Shown here piece by piece: positions 47,409-55,884 of a DNA stretch of 62,268 bases. The stretch is taken from NCBI GenBank assembly GCA_024102795.1, contig JAGFJK010000375.1, forward strand, positions 1 through 62,268, written 5' to 3'. The notes beneath the pieces are model-generated. The model was not told the origin of the DNA. It was given only the letters and a program-made list of their open reading frames with translations, and made no database searches. Source of the DNA: Pirellulaceae bacterium. Lineage in GTDB: Bacteria; Planctomycetota; Planctomycetia; Pirellulales; Pirellulaceae. Position 1 is the stretch's first letter, and every line of letters starts with the position of its first letter. Both the position numbers and the translations under genes were made by a program.

Positions 47409-49672
47409 TCGGTCCGCCGCCTGCGCAACCAATCTTCCGCCAGCAGGTCCAGCCACTGGTCGCCGGACGACAGATGATGGTGCCGCCAGGGCTCCGGCAA
47501 CGGCTGCGGGTCGGACGAGGGCCGAGATTCCGCGGATGACGAGGCCGATACGCCGACCTGGCCCGCCGGTCCGTGACCGTCCGCCCCTTCCCCTTCGCCG
47601 TTGCCGCCCGAGTTGAGGAAGTTGACGACCTGCAACACGTCGACCGGCGCGACCAGCGTATCGCCGTTGACGTCCAGAAACGGCGGCGGCTCGTCGGGCG
47701 GCAAGGGGGGTAGCGACAGCGGCCCCGAACCTGACGAATTCAAGACGTTGATCACGACCAGCGCATCGACGGGCGCGACGAGGCCGTCGTTGTTCACGTC
47801 GACTGGCAACACGGGATTTTGCCAGTTGCGGATCAGGCCCGCGTCCAGGCTGAAGTTGTTCGTTTCCGCCGTGAGCGTGACTTGGGCCCGGCGCGTGGCG
47901 CGAGCGAAATCGCTGTCCAGTTCCGGGTTGCCGCCTTGCTGGGGCTGCGTGATCGTGAAGCCGAACCGCGGCGCGAGCTCCAGCGTGTAGGCTCCCGGCA
48001 GCAGGCCGCTGAACTGGTACTTGCCGCGGGCATCCGAGATCGTGGTGCGCTGCACGGCGTTGCCGCTGGCCGTTTCGTTGCCGCTGAGCGTGATCTGGAC
48101 ATTGGCCAGTCCGGTCTCGCTGGATCCTTGAATGCCGTCGCCATTGTCATCCCGCCAGACCAGGTCTCCCAGCAGCAGCGGCACGGTTTCGTCGAACAGG
48201 CCGGGACTGACCAGCGTGACCGTTCCGCTCAGCGACAACTGGCCGGTATTCGTGTTCTCGACCTGCTCCTGCACCGTCGCCTCGCTGCCCTCCAGCCGAA
48301 ACGGTCCGGTACCCCGCTGTTCGAAACGGTAATCGCCCTGATTCGACTGATTGACCGTATTGTCGGCCAGGTCCAGGTTGAATTCGGCCGCGACCGTGGC
48401 GCTGGCCTTGGCGATCAGCACGGCGGCCGTCCCGCTGGCCGTGTTCACGTCGGAGTACGAGTTCTCGGTCAGGGTCAGGTTGTAGATGGTCGAACCCAGG
48501 CCTTCGATCGAGGTGCCGATGCCGCGGACCGTGACGAAGTCGTTGAAGTTCAGCAGCAGGTTGAGGGCCCCGCTGGAGTTGGCGTCGGCCGTGACGACCA
48601 GTGCGTCGTCGCCGGCGCCGTCACCAATGTTGAAGAACAGGTTGTTCTGCAGATGGGCGTTCAGGCGGGCGGACCCGCCCAGCGAGATCTGCATGGCGTC
48701 CGAGCGGGTATCGGAGATCGTATTGTCGTCGAAACTCAGACTGCCGCGGGCGTTGTCCTGAAATCGCAGGCGTATCGTCGTACCCTGGTTGTTGTTGAAG
48801 ATAATGTTGCCATCCAGCCTTCCCTGGAACTGGGCCGAGTCGCGCACGATCACGTCCAGTGCCGACTCGTCCAGGTCGTCCAGGCCGTTGCCGTCGGCGA
48901 TCAGGTCCAGCCGGGCCGTGCCCGACACCTCGGCCCGGATCCCGCCATTGGTCGAGAGAAAGTTCACCGGATCGCCGGCGACCACGTTGTCGCTGACGTT
49001 CGCCGCAAGCTGGCCGCTACCCGACAACAAGATCACGATGCCGTCGTCGGTCACGTCCCGCACCGCGTTGTCGGTGACCACGGCGATCCCGGTCACCTGG
49101 TTCAGCTCGATCCCGTGATCGCCAGCGCCCGTCCCGCCGTCGCTCACTTCGTTATCCTGCAGGATCAGCGTGCCGCTGGAGTTGGCGATCTGAATCCCCG
49201 TGTCCTGGACGTCCTGGACCAGGACGTTCGTGACGAGCAGGTTGCCGTTGTAATTGTCCAGCACGATGCCGCTGTCGCTGGCGGCCGTGGCGGTGGCCGA
49301 CTGCAGGGTGAGCCGGTCCAGCGTCAAATTGCCGCGGAAGGCGGCCGAGTTGAACAGGGCCGGCCCGCCGGGAGAGGCGATCACTACTCCCGGACCCGTG
49401 CCGCGTAGTTGCAAATTGCCGGGCGAGCGGCCGACGGCACTGCCCATCAATGCCAGGTTCACGCTTTCGGCGTAAGTGCCGCCAGCAACTTCAATGATGT
49501 CGCCAGAGCGGGCCGAGTTGACGGCCTGCTGGATGGTGCTGAACGTCCCTCCGCCGCCCACGGTCAGCGTGGCCAGCAAACACCGATCCTCCAGCTTCTG
49601 AAAACCGATTCCCGCTCGATGCCGCCGCAGGCCCAGCCTGCGCGCGGACCGGCCGTGCGTGTGCCGAGCCAT
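47384..49672 (-). CDS. Secreted beta-helix protein with LE-x-R-x-LLA motif, SdrD-like domain and two dockerin repeats
   Basis: The 762-residue protein begins with a basic stretch and GFQKLEDRCLLAT, the third copy of this N-terminal motif in the window. Residues about 40-430 are parallel beta-helix sequence (GGTFSTIQQAVNSARSGDII, then N-x-x-x-N-x-I turns), as in pectate-lyase-like folds. An SdrD B-like domain follows (GDLVWRDDNGDGIQGSSETG), then two dockerin-type calcium loops (DVNNDGLVAPVDALVVINVL and DVNGDTLVAPVDVLQVVNFL). The tail contains an amphipathic WLDLLAEDWLRRRR. Role: surface or matrix polysaccharide binding or processing, by inference. Confidence 0.92.
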   Translation of the reverse strand: MARHTHGRSARRLGLRRHRAGIGFQKLEDRCLLATLTVGGGGTFSTIQQAVNSARSGDIIEVAGGTYAESVNLALMGSAVGRSPGNLQLRGTGPGVVIASPGGPALFNSAAFRGNLTLDRLTLQSATATAASDSGIVLDNYNGNLLVTNVLVQDVQDTGIQIANSSGTLILQDNEVSDGGTGAGDHGIELNQVTGIAVVTDNAVRDVTDDGIVILLSGSGQLAANVSDNVVAGDPVNFLSTNGGIRAEVSGTARLDLIADGNGLDDLDESALDVIVRDSAQFQGRLDGNIIFNNNQGTTIRLRFQDNARGSLSFDDNTISDTRSDAMQISLGGSARLNAHLQNNLFFNIGDGAGDDALVVTADANSSGALNLLLNFNDFVTVRGIGTSIEGLGSTIYNLTLTENSYSDVNTASGTAAVLIAKASATVAAEFNLDLADNTVNQSNQGDYRFEQRGTGPFRLEGSEATVQEQVENTNTGQLSLSGTVTLVSPGLFDETVPLLLGDLVWRDDNGDGIQGSSETGLANVQITLSGNETASGNAVQRTTISDARGKYQFSGLLPGAYTLELAPRFGFTITQPQQGGNPELDSDFARATRRAQVTLTAETNNFSLDAGLIRNWQNPVLPVDVNNDGLVAPVDALVVINVLNSSGSGPLSLPPLPPDEPPPFLDVNGDTLVAPVDVLQVVNFLNSGGNGEGEGADGHGPAGQVGVSASSSAESRPSSDPQPLPEPWRHHHLSSGDQWLDLLAEDWLRRRRTDYTWNRSS

Positions 49673-49833
49673 GATGCTCCTCGCCCGTGACCATTGGTTT
49701 ACCGCTTTCGGTCCATCCTACAAGAGAATGGAGGTCACGCAAGCGAGCGCCCGCTACGCCACCTCCGCCGGCGGGGTAGCAGAAGGGCGCTCGCCAACCT
49801 CGCGCAGCGGCTCAATCACGGCCGATTACCGCG

Positions 49834-50055
49834 TCAAATGCAGCAATCCAGGATGTTGCCGGTTGTGGCGGGCTTTCTGTCGGTGTCGCGCGACTCCTGC
49901 GACGTCCAAGCGTGCAGCTCGCCACGAAGCACCTCGACGTGATCGGGCGCTTCGATGCCGATGCGGACCCGGTTGCCGCTGATTTTGACGACGCTGATCG
50001 TCACGTCGTTGCCGATGCAGATCCGTTCACCCAACTTGCGGCTGAGAACTAACAT
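49834..50055 (-). CDS. csrA: Carbon storage regulator CsrA with extended C-terminus
   Basis: This small RNA-binding protein controls translation by binding GGA in hairpins near start codons. MLVLSRKLGERICIGNDVTI and VRIGIEAPDHVEVLRGEL are the canonical CsrA strands and RNA-binding Arg-rich edge. The canonical core ends near residue 50; a polar tail extends it to 73 residues, finishing in Cys-Cys-Ile. The leader carries ACGGAGG just before the start, so a GGA overlaps the ribosome binding site and autoregulation is plausible. Confidence 0.96.
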   Translation of the reverse strand: MLVLSRKLGERICIGNDVTISVVKISGNRVRIGIEAPDHVEVLRGELHAWTSQESRDTDRKPATTGNILDCCI

Positions 50056-50555
50056 GGTCTTGAACCTCCGTGAAACTGAAGCTTCCCAACTTGTTGAACC
50101 ACCGTGTCACGACCAGCGTTTCGCGAGTCTCCATCCCGCGTGCTGTCTGTTCGATTCTAGGCACAACCCCTGTGCCGGCAACCGTCAGGCGGAGACAAAG
50201 TCGAAAGGCATTTCTTGAGCCAAACTTCTCGCGAAAAACCATTTTTTCTCAAGTCGCGAACCGGCCCGGAGTTACCGGTGCTAGCACGTAAGTGCTAGCA
50301 GGACTTGACACTTGTGCGATTAGTGACCAGCGTGACAGACCGCTGGTCAGACATGTGTCAGAACGGCACACCATGCCACGACCCGCGGTGTCTCGGAGTG
50401 TTGGAACCGGGAGGGCGAATCGGCCCGGATTTCGGAGGCTGCGGTGGAAATCGGCTTCGGGGGCAGGCGCAATGACTTGAAACGCGGCCGGCCCAGGAGT
50501 AGATTCAGGAGGTTCCGAGCGGTGGCGACCGGCCATTTGCCTGTCAGCGCGGTAC
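50056..50555. other. Non-coding stretch between csrA and tRNA-Gly, with a 9-bp palindrome
   Basis: No gene is seen in these 500 bp. A perfect inverted repeat TGCTAGCAC-GTAA-GTGCTAGCA spans 50279-50300. TTGACA follows at 50305-50310, which could be a -35 box read toward the tRNA, making the palindrome an operator candidate or a terminator. The csrA promoter must lie here on the minus strand. Confidence 0.5.
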
Positions 50556-50626
50556 GCGGGTGTAGCTCAATGGCAGAGCGCTAGCTTCCCAAGCTAGTTA
50601 CGAGGGTTCGATTCCCTTCACCCGCT
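50556..50626 (+). tRNA. tRNA-Gly (anticodon CCC)
   Basis: A 71-base cloverleaf is clear: acceptor GCGGGTG paired with CACCCGC, D-arm GCTC/GAGC, anticodon arm CTAGC-TTCCCAA-GCTAG with anticodon CCC, short variable loop TTAC, T-arm GAGGG-TTCGATT-CCCTT, discriminator T. CCA is not encoded. A T-rich tail (CTCTTTTCTC) follows and may terminate the transcript. Confidence 0.96.
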
Positions 50627-50736
50627 CTTTTCTCTAACTCTCGCCGAAGCAAGCGTGAACCATTGACCTCTGGGGTCGATTTGGCAGGATGGGGAGAATA
50701 GCGTCGGATGGCTCGATTGCTCGCGGGGCGAGGAAT

Positions 50737-50787
50737 CACGGGCTGGAAGCCATGCTACGACTTTCACGGGCTGGAAGCCCATGCTAC
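50737..50787. repeat. Family C repeat, two direct copies
   Basis: CACGGGCTGGAAGCC(C)ATGCTAC occurs at 50737-50758 and 50765-50787. The second copy forms a small hairpin GGGCT-GGA-AGCCC and supplies the stop codon of the minus-strand gene starting at 52874. Confidence 0.85.
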
Positions 50788-52874
50788 TGTGGCACCAGGC
50801 CGCGGGTGGTGACGTGGGTGATGCCCAGCCCCTCGCGCTTGGTCGGGTCCGAGATCTGTTGAGGAATCTCGACCTGCTCGAAGAACTGCGGGTTGGGACG
50901 CTGGTACTTGTCGACTTCGCCTTGCGGTGACTGGCCCTGGCCCAGCCGCATCATGGACGGCAGCCCGCTACTGGTACCCGATTGCCAGGCCACGTGGTCG
51001 CCCACCTTCAACACCAGGGTGGAAACGAACGGCGTCACCGTCACCGACTGCTCGGCGCCCGTCGAGAAGTTGCGGTAGGTCGTGGTCTGCGTCATGCCGC
51101 GGGCCATGGTGGCGGTCAGCACGGCGCTGGCGGACGGGTCCACCGTCCACTGATTGGCGGCGATTTTGGCTTGCAGGGCCGCGGCCACTTGCCCCTGAAA
51201 CTGCGGCTCCACCTGCACCTCCAAGCGCACCGTGCTGCCGACCTTCATCACCAGCAGCGACTGCCGATCCAGCGCCGCCACCGCCTCGTCCACCTTCGGT
51301 CCCGGCAGCTTGACGGCCCCTACGGCCAGGCCCCGCTGGCCGCCGGAATCGAAGGTGGCCGCGTAGACCAGGTGGCCGTCCACCACCGCTCGCAGCCGCC
51401 GCCCCTGCTCCGCGCGCACGGCGTCGCCGTCGAATTCGTATTTCCACAAGGCCATCCGTTCCCTCAGTCCGAACAGGATGTTGCCGCGGATGCCGTTGTC
51501 GGCCATCAACGTCTCGTCGCTGGTCCAGTACAGGTTGGCCGCGAATGGCGTCCCGATCGCCTCGGCCTGGTACTGGTCGGGCCCCGAACCGAGGTTGGCC
51601 AGATCCCACACGGCCAGCGAGTTGCGGTCGAGCACGGCCAACCGCCGCCCGTCGCGCGTCAGCGCGACGCCCGACGAGCCGTTGGCCGCGGGCAACGTGG
51701 AGAGCAACTGCCCGGTGGCGGCGTCGTAGACCCGCACCCGCTTGTCCTCACAATAGAACAGTTGCTTCCGCCCGCCGCTCAGCACCGGCAGCGGGTGAAA
51801 GAAAGATTCCTGGTTGATCCGGTAGCGGGCTCGCCGAGCCGCCAGATCCCAGGCGGCGTACTCCTGGGCATTCGTGCGGTGCAGCACCAGGTTGCCGTCG
51901 ATCAACCGGCCCCACGGCTCATGCACCCACTTGGCCGGCGCCTGCCAGCGGATCACGGCCTTGACATCCTTGTCGGTCGGCAGCACTTCCCAGACGGTAA
52001 GCTGCATCAGTTCGCTCAGTTGGCGATCATCGTGATAGGTCAGCAGCCGGTGGCTTGGCGGATGGTAGTCCAGCACCACTTCGCCGGCGGGCAGCAGTTG
52101 CTGGCCCGCCAGCTCCTGTTTCTGCAGATTGGCCCACAGCAGGCGCGTCGGCGCGTCGCCCGCGCGATTTTCCACCGCCGCCAGCAGCAACGACCCGGCG
52201 CCGCCCAGCGGCAGCACGGCTCCCAATTGATCGAACACGCTGGCCATCGGAAACCCGTAGCCGCCTTGCACCAGGGCCTCGTAGGCGGGCGCCGGATCGG
52301 GCGGCAGCGGATTGAGCTGGTCGCCGCGCTGGTCGAACGAAGCCGCCGGCAAATCGGTGGCGAACGGCACCACTTCGGGACCGCGCGGAGCGAGCGGCCC
52401 CAGTTCCTTGCGGAGCCGTTCGAGGAAACGTTGATCGCGTTCGCTGAGCTTGTCGATCGGGACCTTGATCTCCTTCATGTCCGCCTTGCGAAGCGTGGCG
52501 GTGGTGTCGTCGATGGCCAGCAAGGCCGCCTGGATGCGGAAAGTCCCGCTGGGGTCGGACCACTGCCGAGTGGCGTAGATGGCGTCCGCCTCGTGCGGAA
52601 AACGCACCTCCTCGACCTGGAACGTCCGCTGCTGAGTCCTGCCGGCGAACTCCACCTCGGCCAGCACCTCGCCGCGAGCCGCCTGCAACACCTTGCCCGG
52701 GCGCCACTCGCCGAGGAACAGCGCGATCACCTCGTCGCCGGCCTTGAAGCGGCTGCCCGCCTGAGCCCAGGCCGCTGGACTTGCCAGATGCAGAGAAACC
52801 CAGCCCGCGGTCACCATCACCAACCAGGCCAACCAGCAGGCACGACTGCGAAAGCGATTCAGCGCTGGCACCAC
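50784..52874 (-). CDS. SHD1-domain protein with Tudor-like and propeller-like regions
   Basis: The 696-residue exported protein starts with a signal segment (ACWLAWLVMVTAGWVSLHLA). Residues 40-90 are a small Tudor/SH3-like domain (FKAGDEVIALFLGEWRPGKVLQ). Residues 103-150 match SHD1 (QWSDPSGTFRIQAALLAIDDT and KVPIDKLSERDQRFLERL), a domain common in planctomycete secreted proteins. The middle (about 200-500) has propeller-like strands (VRVYDAATGQLLSTL; GVALTRDGRRLAVLDRNSLAVWDL). The stop lies within a family C repeat. Function is unknown. Confidence 0.85.
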   Translation of the reverse strand: MVPALNRFRSRACWLAWLVMVTAGWVSLHLASPAAWAQAGSRFKAGDEVIALFLGEWRPGKVLQAARGEVLAEVEFAGRTQQRTFQVEEVRFPHEADAIYATRQWSDPSGTFRIQAALLAIDDTTATLRKADMKEIKVPIDKLSERDQRFLERLRKELGPLAPRGPEVVPFATDLPAASFDQRGDQLNPLPPDPAPAYEALVQGGYGFPMASVFDQLGAVLPLGGAGSLLLAAVENRAGDAPTRLLWANLQKQELAGQQLLPAGEVVLDYHPPSHRLLTYHDDRQLSELMQLTVWEVLPTDKDVKAVIRWQAPAKWVHEPWGRLIDGNLVLHRTNAQEYAAWDLAARRARYRINQESFFHPLPVLSGGRKQLFYCEDKRVRVYDAATGQLLSTLPAANGSSGVALTRDGRRLAVLDRNSLAVWDLANLGSGPDQYQAEAIGTPFAANLYWTSDETLMADNGIRGNILFGLRERMALWKYEFDGDAVRAEQGRRLRAVVDGHLVYAATFDSGGQRGLAVGAVKLPGPKVDEAVAALDRQSLLVMKVGSTVRLEVQVEPQFQGQVAAALQAKIAANQWTVDPSASAVLTATMARGMTQTTTYRNFSTGAEQSVTVTPFVSTLVLKVGDHVAWQSGTSSGLPSMMRLGQGQSPQGEVDKYQRPNPQFFEQVEIPQQISDPTKREGLGITHVTTRGLVPQ

Positions 52875-53117
52875 TCGAGTCCTCGATCAGAGTGCGGGAT
52901 GCGGGAGCCAAACGGCCGGCGGCTACTGAGGGTCGCCGAGCCACACCGTCTGGCATGGTACTCCAAAAAACCGCTTCCCGCGACCTGCGTCGCCGGTTAA
53001 AGCCTGGCAACGTCGATTCTCCGGCGCATATTGCAGGCGATTCTGTCATCACGCCGCGGATCTTGTAGGATAGAGAGGATACCTCGCGTTTCTTTGTTCG
53101 GGCTATGAGTTGACGCC

Positions 53118-53375
53118 ATGCCGACGCCGCCTGTCCCACCGGGGATGACTCTCCCCCAGTTCGGCAAGGCGCTGTGGGGCGTGGGCGACGATGACGCAGT
53201 GGCTCAGACAACAGCCATTACGCTGGAGCAGCTCACCAACTTGGGATTGACCCTGGCACTGGCGGAGCTTTGGCGCGAATTCTACGAACGTGAGTGTATT
53301 CGCGGCCGCGGCTTGCCCACGTCGCGAGCTCGTGCCGATCTGTTGAAACGTTGCACGGAACTGTTATCGGGTTAG
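53118..53375 (+). CDS. Small hypothetical protein, helical
   Basis: The 85-residue protein (MPTPPVPPGMTLPQFGKALW) is unrecognised. After a Pro-rich start it is helical with a charged ELWREFYEREC segment. No signal or membrane segment is visible. The ribosome site is weak. It lies 19 bp upstream of the next hypothetical gene, so the two may form one transcript. Composition of 53.1-54.4 kb is less GC-biased than flanks. Confidence 0.5.
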   Translation: MPTPPVPPGMTLPQFGKALWGVGDDDAVAQTTAITLEQLTNLGLTLALAELWREFYERECIRGRGLPTSRARADLLKRCTELLSG

Positions 53376-53394
53376 AACAAGAGTCCTAGAGACC

Positions 53395-54084
53395 ATGTTG
53401 TACCTGCCCAAAGACGAAGTGGTGCTGATGTCGCTAAGGATTCGCAATGGCGAGGACCAGCCGCTGGCAGTTTGGATTGAGCCTTGGGCGGACCAATACG
53501 ACCTGGAGACGGACCAGGCGTTGGAGATCGTCTTGGCGGGTCCGGATGGAGGACTGCCGGAAATTATTTCGGGTTCCCATCGTGTCACGATTTACGGATG
53601 GGAAGGTTCAGAAGCCTTTGCATTCCGCGAGGGCCGACCCGCCGGCGCTCAACCGACGATATCCGAAATCATCCGACAAGAACTTGAAATTGCCGGAACC
53701 ACGATCGAGTTTGCTCGAACGGATCTGCCTTTGCAGGAGATCGCCATGGCCCAACGTGCGCTTGACTCAACGCCGCGCGCCGAGTCGGACTTGTGTCATG
53801 ATACGATCTGGCTCGTGGGGCTGCTGATTCACGAATTGACAGAGGCTCTCAGGCCCTCTGCGGAAGCGGCTGCTCTGCTGTGGCAAATTGCCAGCCGGGT
53901 CTTGGAGACAAGGTGTGCCACGTTGGCCATCGCGGAGCCAAGATGGTGTCGCAGTCTGGGGGATTGGAGAAACGCTTTCAAAGAGCACGCAATCGATCTG
54001 CTGCCGGAGAGAGCGGAGCATTTGAGGATGCAGATCGTTAAGCCGCACCGCGCCCAGAATGAACCATCTGAAGGTCCATCATGA
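53395..54084 (+). CDS. Hypothetical protein of unknown function
   Basis: The 229-residue protein starts MLYLPKDEVVLMSLRIRNGE. Residues 1-90 look like a small beta domain (PLAVWIEPWADQYDLETDQAL, then HRVTIYGWEGSEAF). The second half, from about residue 130, is helical (WLVGLLIHELTEALRPSAEAAALLW). I do not recognise the family. The end overlaps a convergent minus-strand frame by 47 bp. Confidence 0.6.
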   Translation: MLYLPKDEVVLMSLRIRNGEDQPLAVWIEPWADQYDLETDQALEIVLAGPDGGLPEIISGSHRVTIYGWEGSEAFAFREGRPAGAQPTISEIIRQELEIAGTTIEFARTDLPLQEIAMAQRALDSTPRAESDLCHDTIWLVGLLIHELTEALRPSAEAAALLWQIASRVLETRCATLAIAEPRWCRSLGDWRNAFKEHAIDLLPERAEHLRMQIVKPHRAQNEPSEGPS

Positions 54085-54325
54085 TCTGCCGCGCCTCATC
54101 GGCAAGGGCACGCACGGGGTCGTCAAAACGCCGCAGCCAACGGGCCTTGAGCAACGGATCGAGCGATACGTGCGACCACCAAGATGTGAATTCGTCCGGG
54201 CCGACGGCCCGAACCCGAAAGGCGCTCCTGGCATCGTCGGACCTGCAGTGAGCGTCAACGTGTTCGTTGATCGCCTGGACCGCTTGCAGGTATGCCAGAT
54301 GCAAGGCTCGAAAACGTGCGTCCAT
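54038..54325 (-). CDS. Small hypothetical protein
   Basis: The 95-residue protein (MDARFRALHLAYLQAVQAIN) is helical with a Trp-rich FTSWWSHVSLDPLLKARWL segment. No known domain is recognised. It is convergent with and slightly overlaps the gene ending at 54084. Support is moderate: the frame is clean and the composition is protein-like. Confidence 0.45.
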   Translation of the reverse strand: MDARFRALHLAYLQAVQAINEHVDAHCRSDDARSAFRVRAVGPDEFTSWWSHVSLDPLLKARWLRRFDDPVRALADEARQIMMDLQMVHSGRGAA

Positions 54326-54447
54326 GCCGGGTCCTTTCGGAATTTGAGCACCTGATGCGCGGTATTCTAGCGAAATGTGCGGCCAAGCTACAGGTCACTT
54401 CAGGCCGGTTTCAACCTCCAAATTCCGAGGGCACGCCCTGCTGACGA

Positions 54448-55521
54448 TTACCCTCGTCCCCTCGCCTGCAACTGGCCGCTCATCATCAGGTAGCCGACCA
54501 CCCACAGCATCTGGGCCAGGGGACCCGCGAAGATCACGCCCACGCAGGCGGCCAGCAGGCCGATGATCACAATGCCCATCCCGGCCAGGGCCAGCAGGAT
54601 GATCTGGCCCACGTTCTGCCTGGTGATCTCGTAGGCCACCGAGAACGATTCGAACACCCGGGTCTTCTGATCAATAATCAAATAGTAGTACGGCCAGAAC
54701 AGGATCAGCACGATGAAGCCGGGAATGATCAGCAGCACGAAACCGGCTCCCACCGCCAGCGAGTACAGAATCCCGCCGCCGAGCACCGGCATGAACAGCG
54801 GTCCACCCCGGAACACGTCGCTGAACTCGGCATTCTGGCCGCGGGCCAGTTTCAGGAACACTTGAGTTTGTCCGATGCCCAGGTACAGCGCGACGAGACT
54901 CTGCACCAACTGCCCGAAGATGGCGACCAGCGCCACCGCCACTTGAGCTTCGTCGCCTCCCATGCCCTCCAGACCACCCTGGATCGCGGTGACGATCAGG
55001 CTCAGCCCAAAGTTCACGACGCCCACGAAGACGGTCACTCCGACCAGCAAGCCCAGGTGCACTTTCCAGACTTCCCAGGAGTAGTTGATCACGTCTCCCA
55101 CGTCGATGGTCTGCCCCACGATCGGCCCGCCGCTGACTTGCACCGCCGGTTTTTCGACGAACGGTTGCGGCGGGGCGTAGGGGTTCGCGGCGCCTCCGCC
55201 CGGTTTGGGTTCGTAGGGCGCGGCGCCCCCGCCAAAGCCAAACGGCGACTCGCCAGCCCCGGCTGGAAACCCTCCGGTCGATGACGGGGGGTATGCCGGA
55301 GCGGGTGAGGGACCGGCGGACGGTTCGGACGACGGCGATGACGGTGGGGATGGCGACGACGGCGATGGCCGCGGGGGCGAGAATTCGCCGGGCGCCGCCG
55401 CCGCTCCGCCGGGGACCGGAATCACGGCATTGCACTTGGGGCAGCGAGCCTGTTTTCCGGCCGAGTCGTCGGGTACTCGGAGCGTCGTGCGGCAACTGGG
55501 ACAGGCGAATTCGATCGGCAT
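54448..55521 (-). CDS. Zinc-ribbon membrane protein
   Basis: The 357-residue protein has an N-terminal zinc ribbon with two CxxC knuckles (FACPSCRTTLRVPDDS, then KQARCPKCNAVIPV). A long Ser/Pro/Gly-rich linker (about residues 40-135) leads to five or six hydrophobic helices (HLGLLVGVTVFVGVVNFGL and others). The membrane part resembles the DUF975/glycerophosphodiesterase-membrane-domain type often fused to such ribbons in planctomycetes. Its role is unknown, perhaps membrane organisation. Confidence 0.85.
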   Translation of the reverse strand: MPIEFACPSCRTTLRVPDDSAGKQARCPKCNAVIPVPGGAAAAPGEFSPPRPSPSSPSPPSSPSSEPSAGPSPAPAYPPSSTGGFPAGAGESPFGFGGGAAPYEPKPGGGAANPYAPPQPFVEKPAVQVSGGPIVGQTIDVGDVINYSWEVWKVHLGLLVGVTVFVGVVNFGLSLIVTAIQGGLEGMGGDEAQVAVALVAIFGQLVQSLVALYLGIGQTQVFLKLARGQNAEFSDVFRGGPLFMPVLGGGILYSLAVGAGFVLLIIPGFIVLILFWPYYYLIIDQKTRVFESFSVAYEITRQNVGQIILLALAGMGIVIIGLLAACVGVIFAGPLAQMLWVVGYLMMSGQLQARGRG

Positions 55522-55884
55522 GTGCGGTGATGCCTTGCTCGGGGATTCTTCGGGGAGAACGGGGGCAGTCGACCCCGCGGCATATCAGGCTCAGTTGTAA
55601 TGGCCGCGCCGCCGTGGTTCAATCGAGTGCGAGCCAAATCCGTTCCGACTGGCATGCTGCCGACCACCGCGCGTTCGGCCGATCATTGATCCGCGATCCG
55701 CGCGCAAAACCGATGTCGTTTCACCTTGCCCCATCCGGCAAGCCCCGGCTAGAATCTGCCCGCGCCGGCGATCCGGCGCTGGCACCCTGCTGCGGTGCGA
55801 CCAGCCAGAAGTTCGATCCACTTCGTCGATCCGGCGCCCAGGGCCTGCCAATATTGGCCGCACTGGGGATAGTAGGAGGACTCG
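55522..55884. other. Divergent intergenic region
   Basis: No gene is seen. It separates the zinc-ribbon membrane gene from the C25 peptidase gene and should hold both promoters. The right end has TAGGAGGACTCG before the ATG, a strong ribosome site. Confidence 0.5.
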
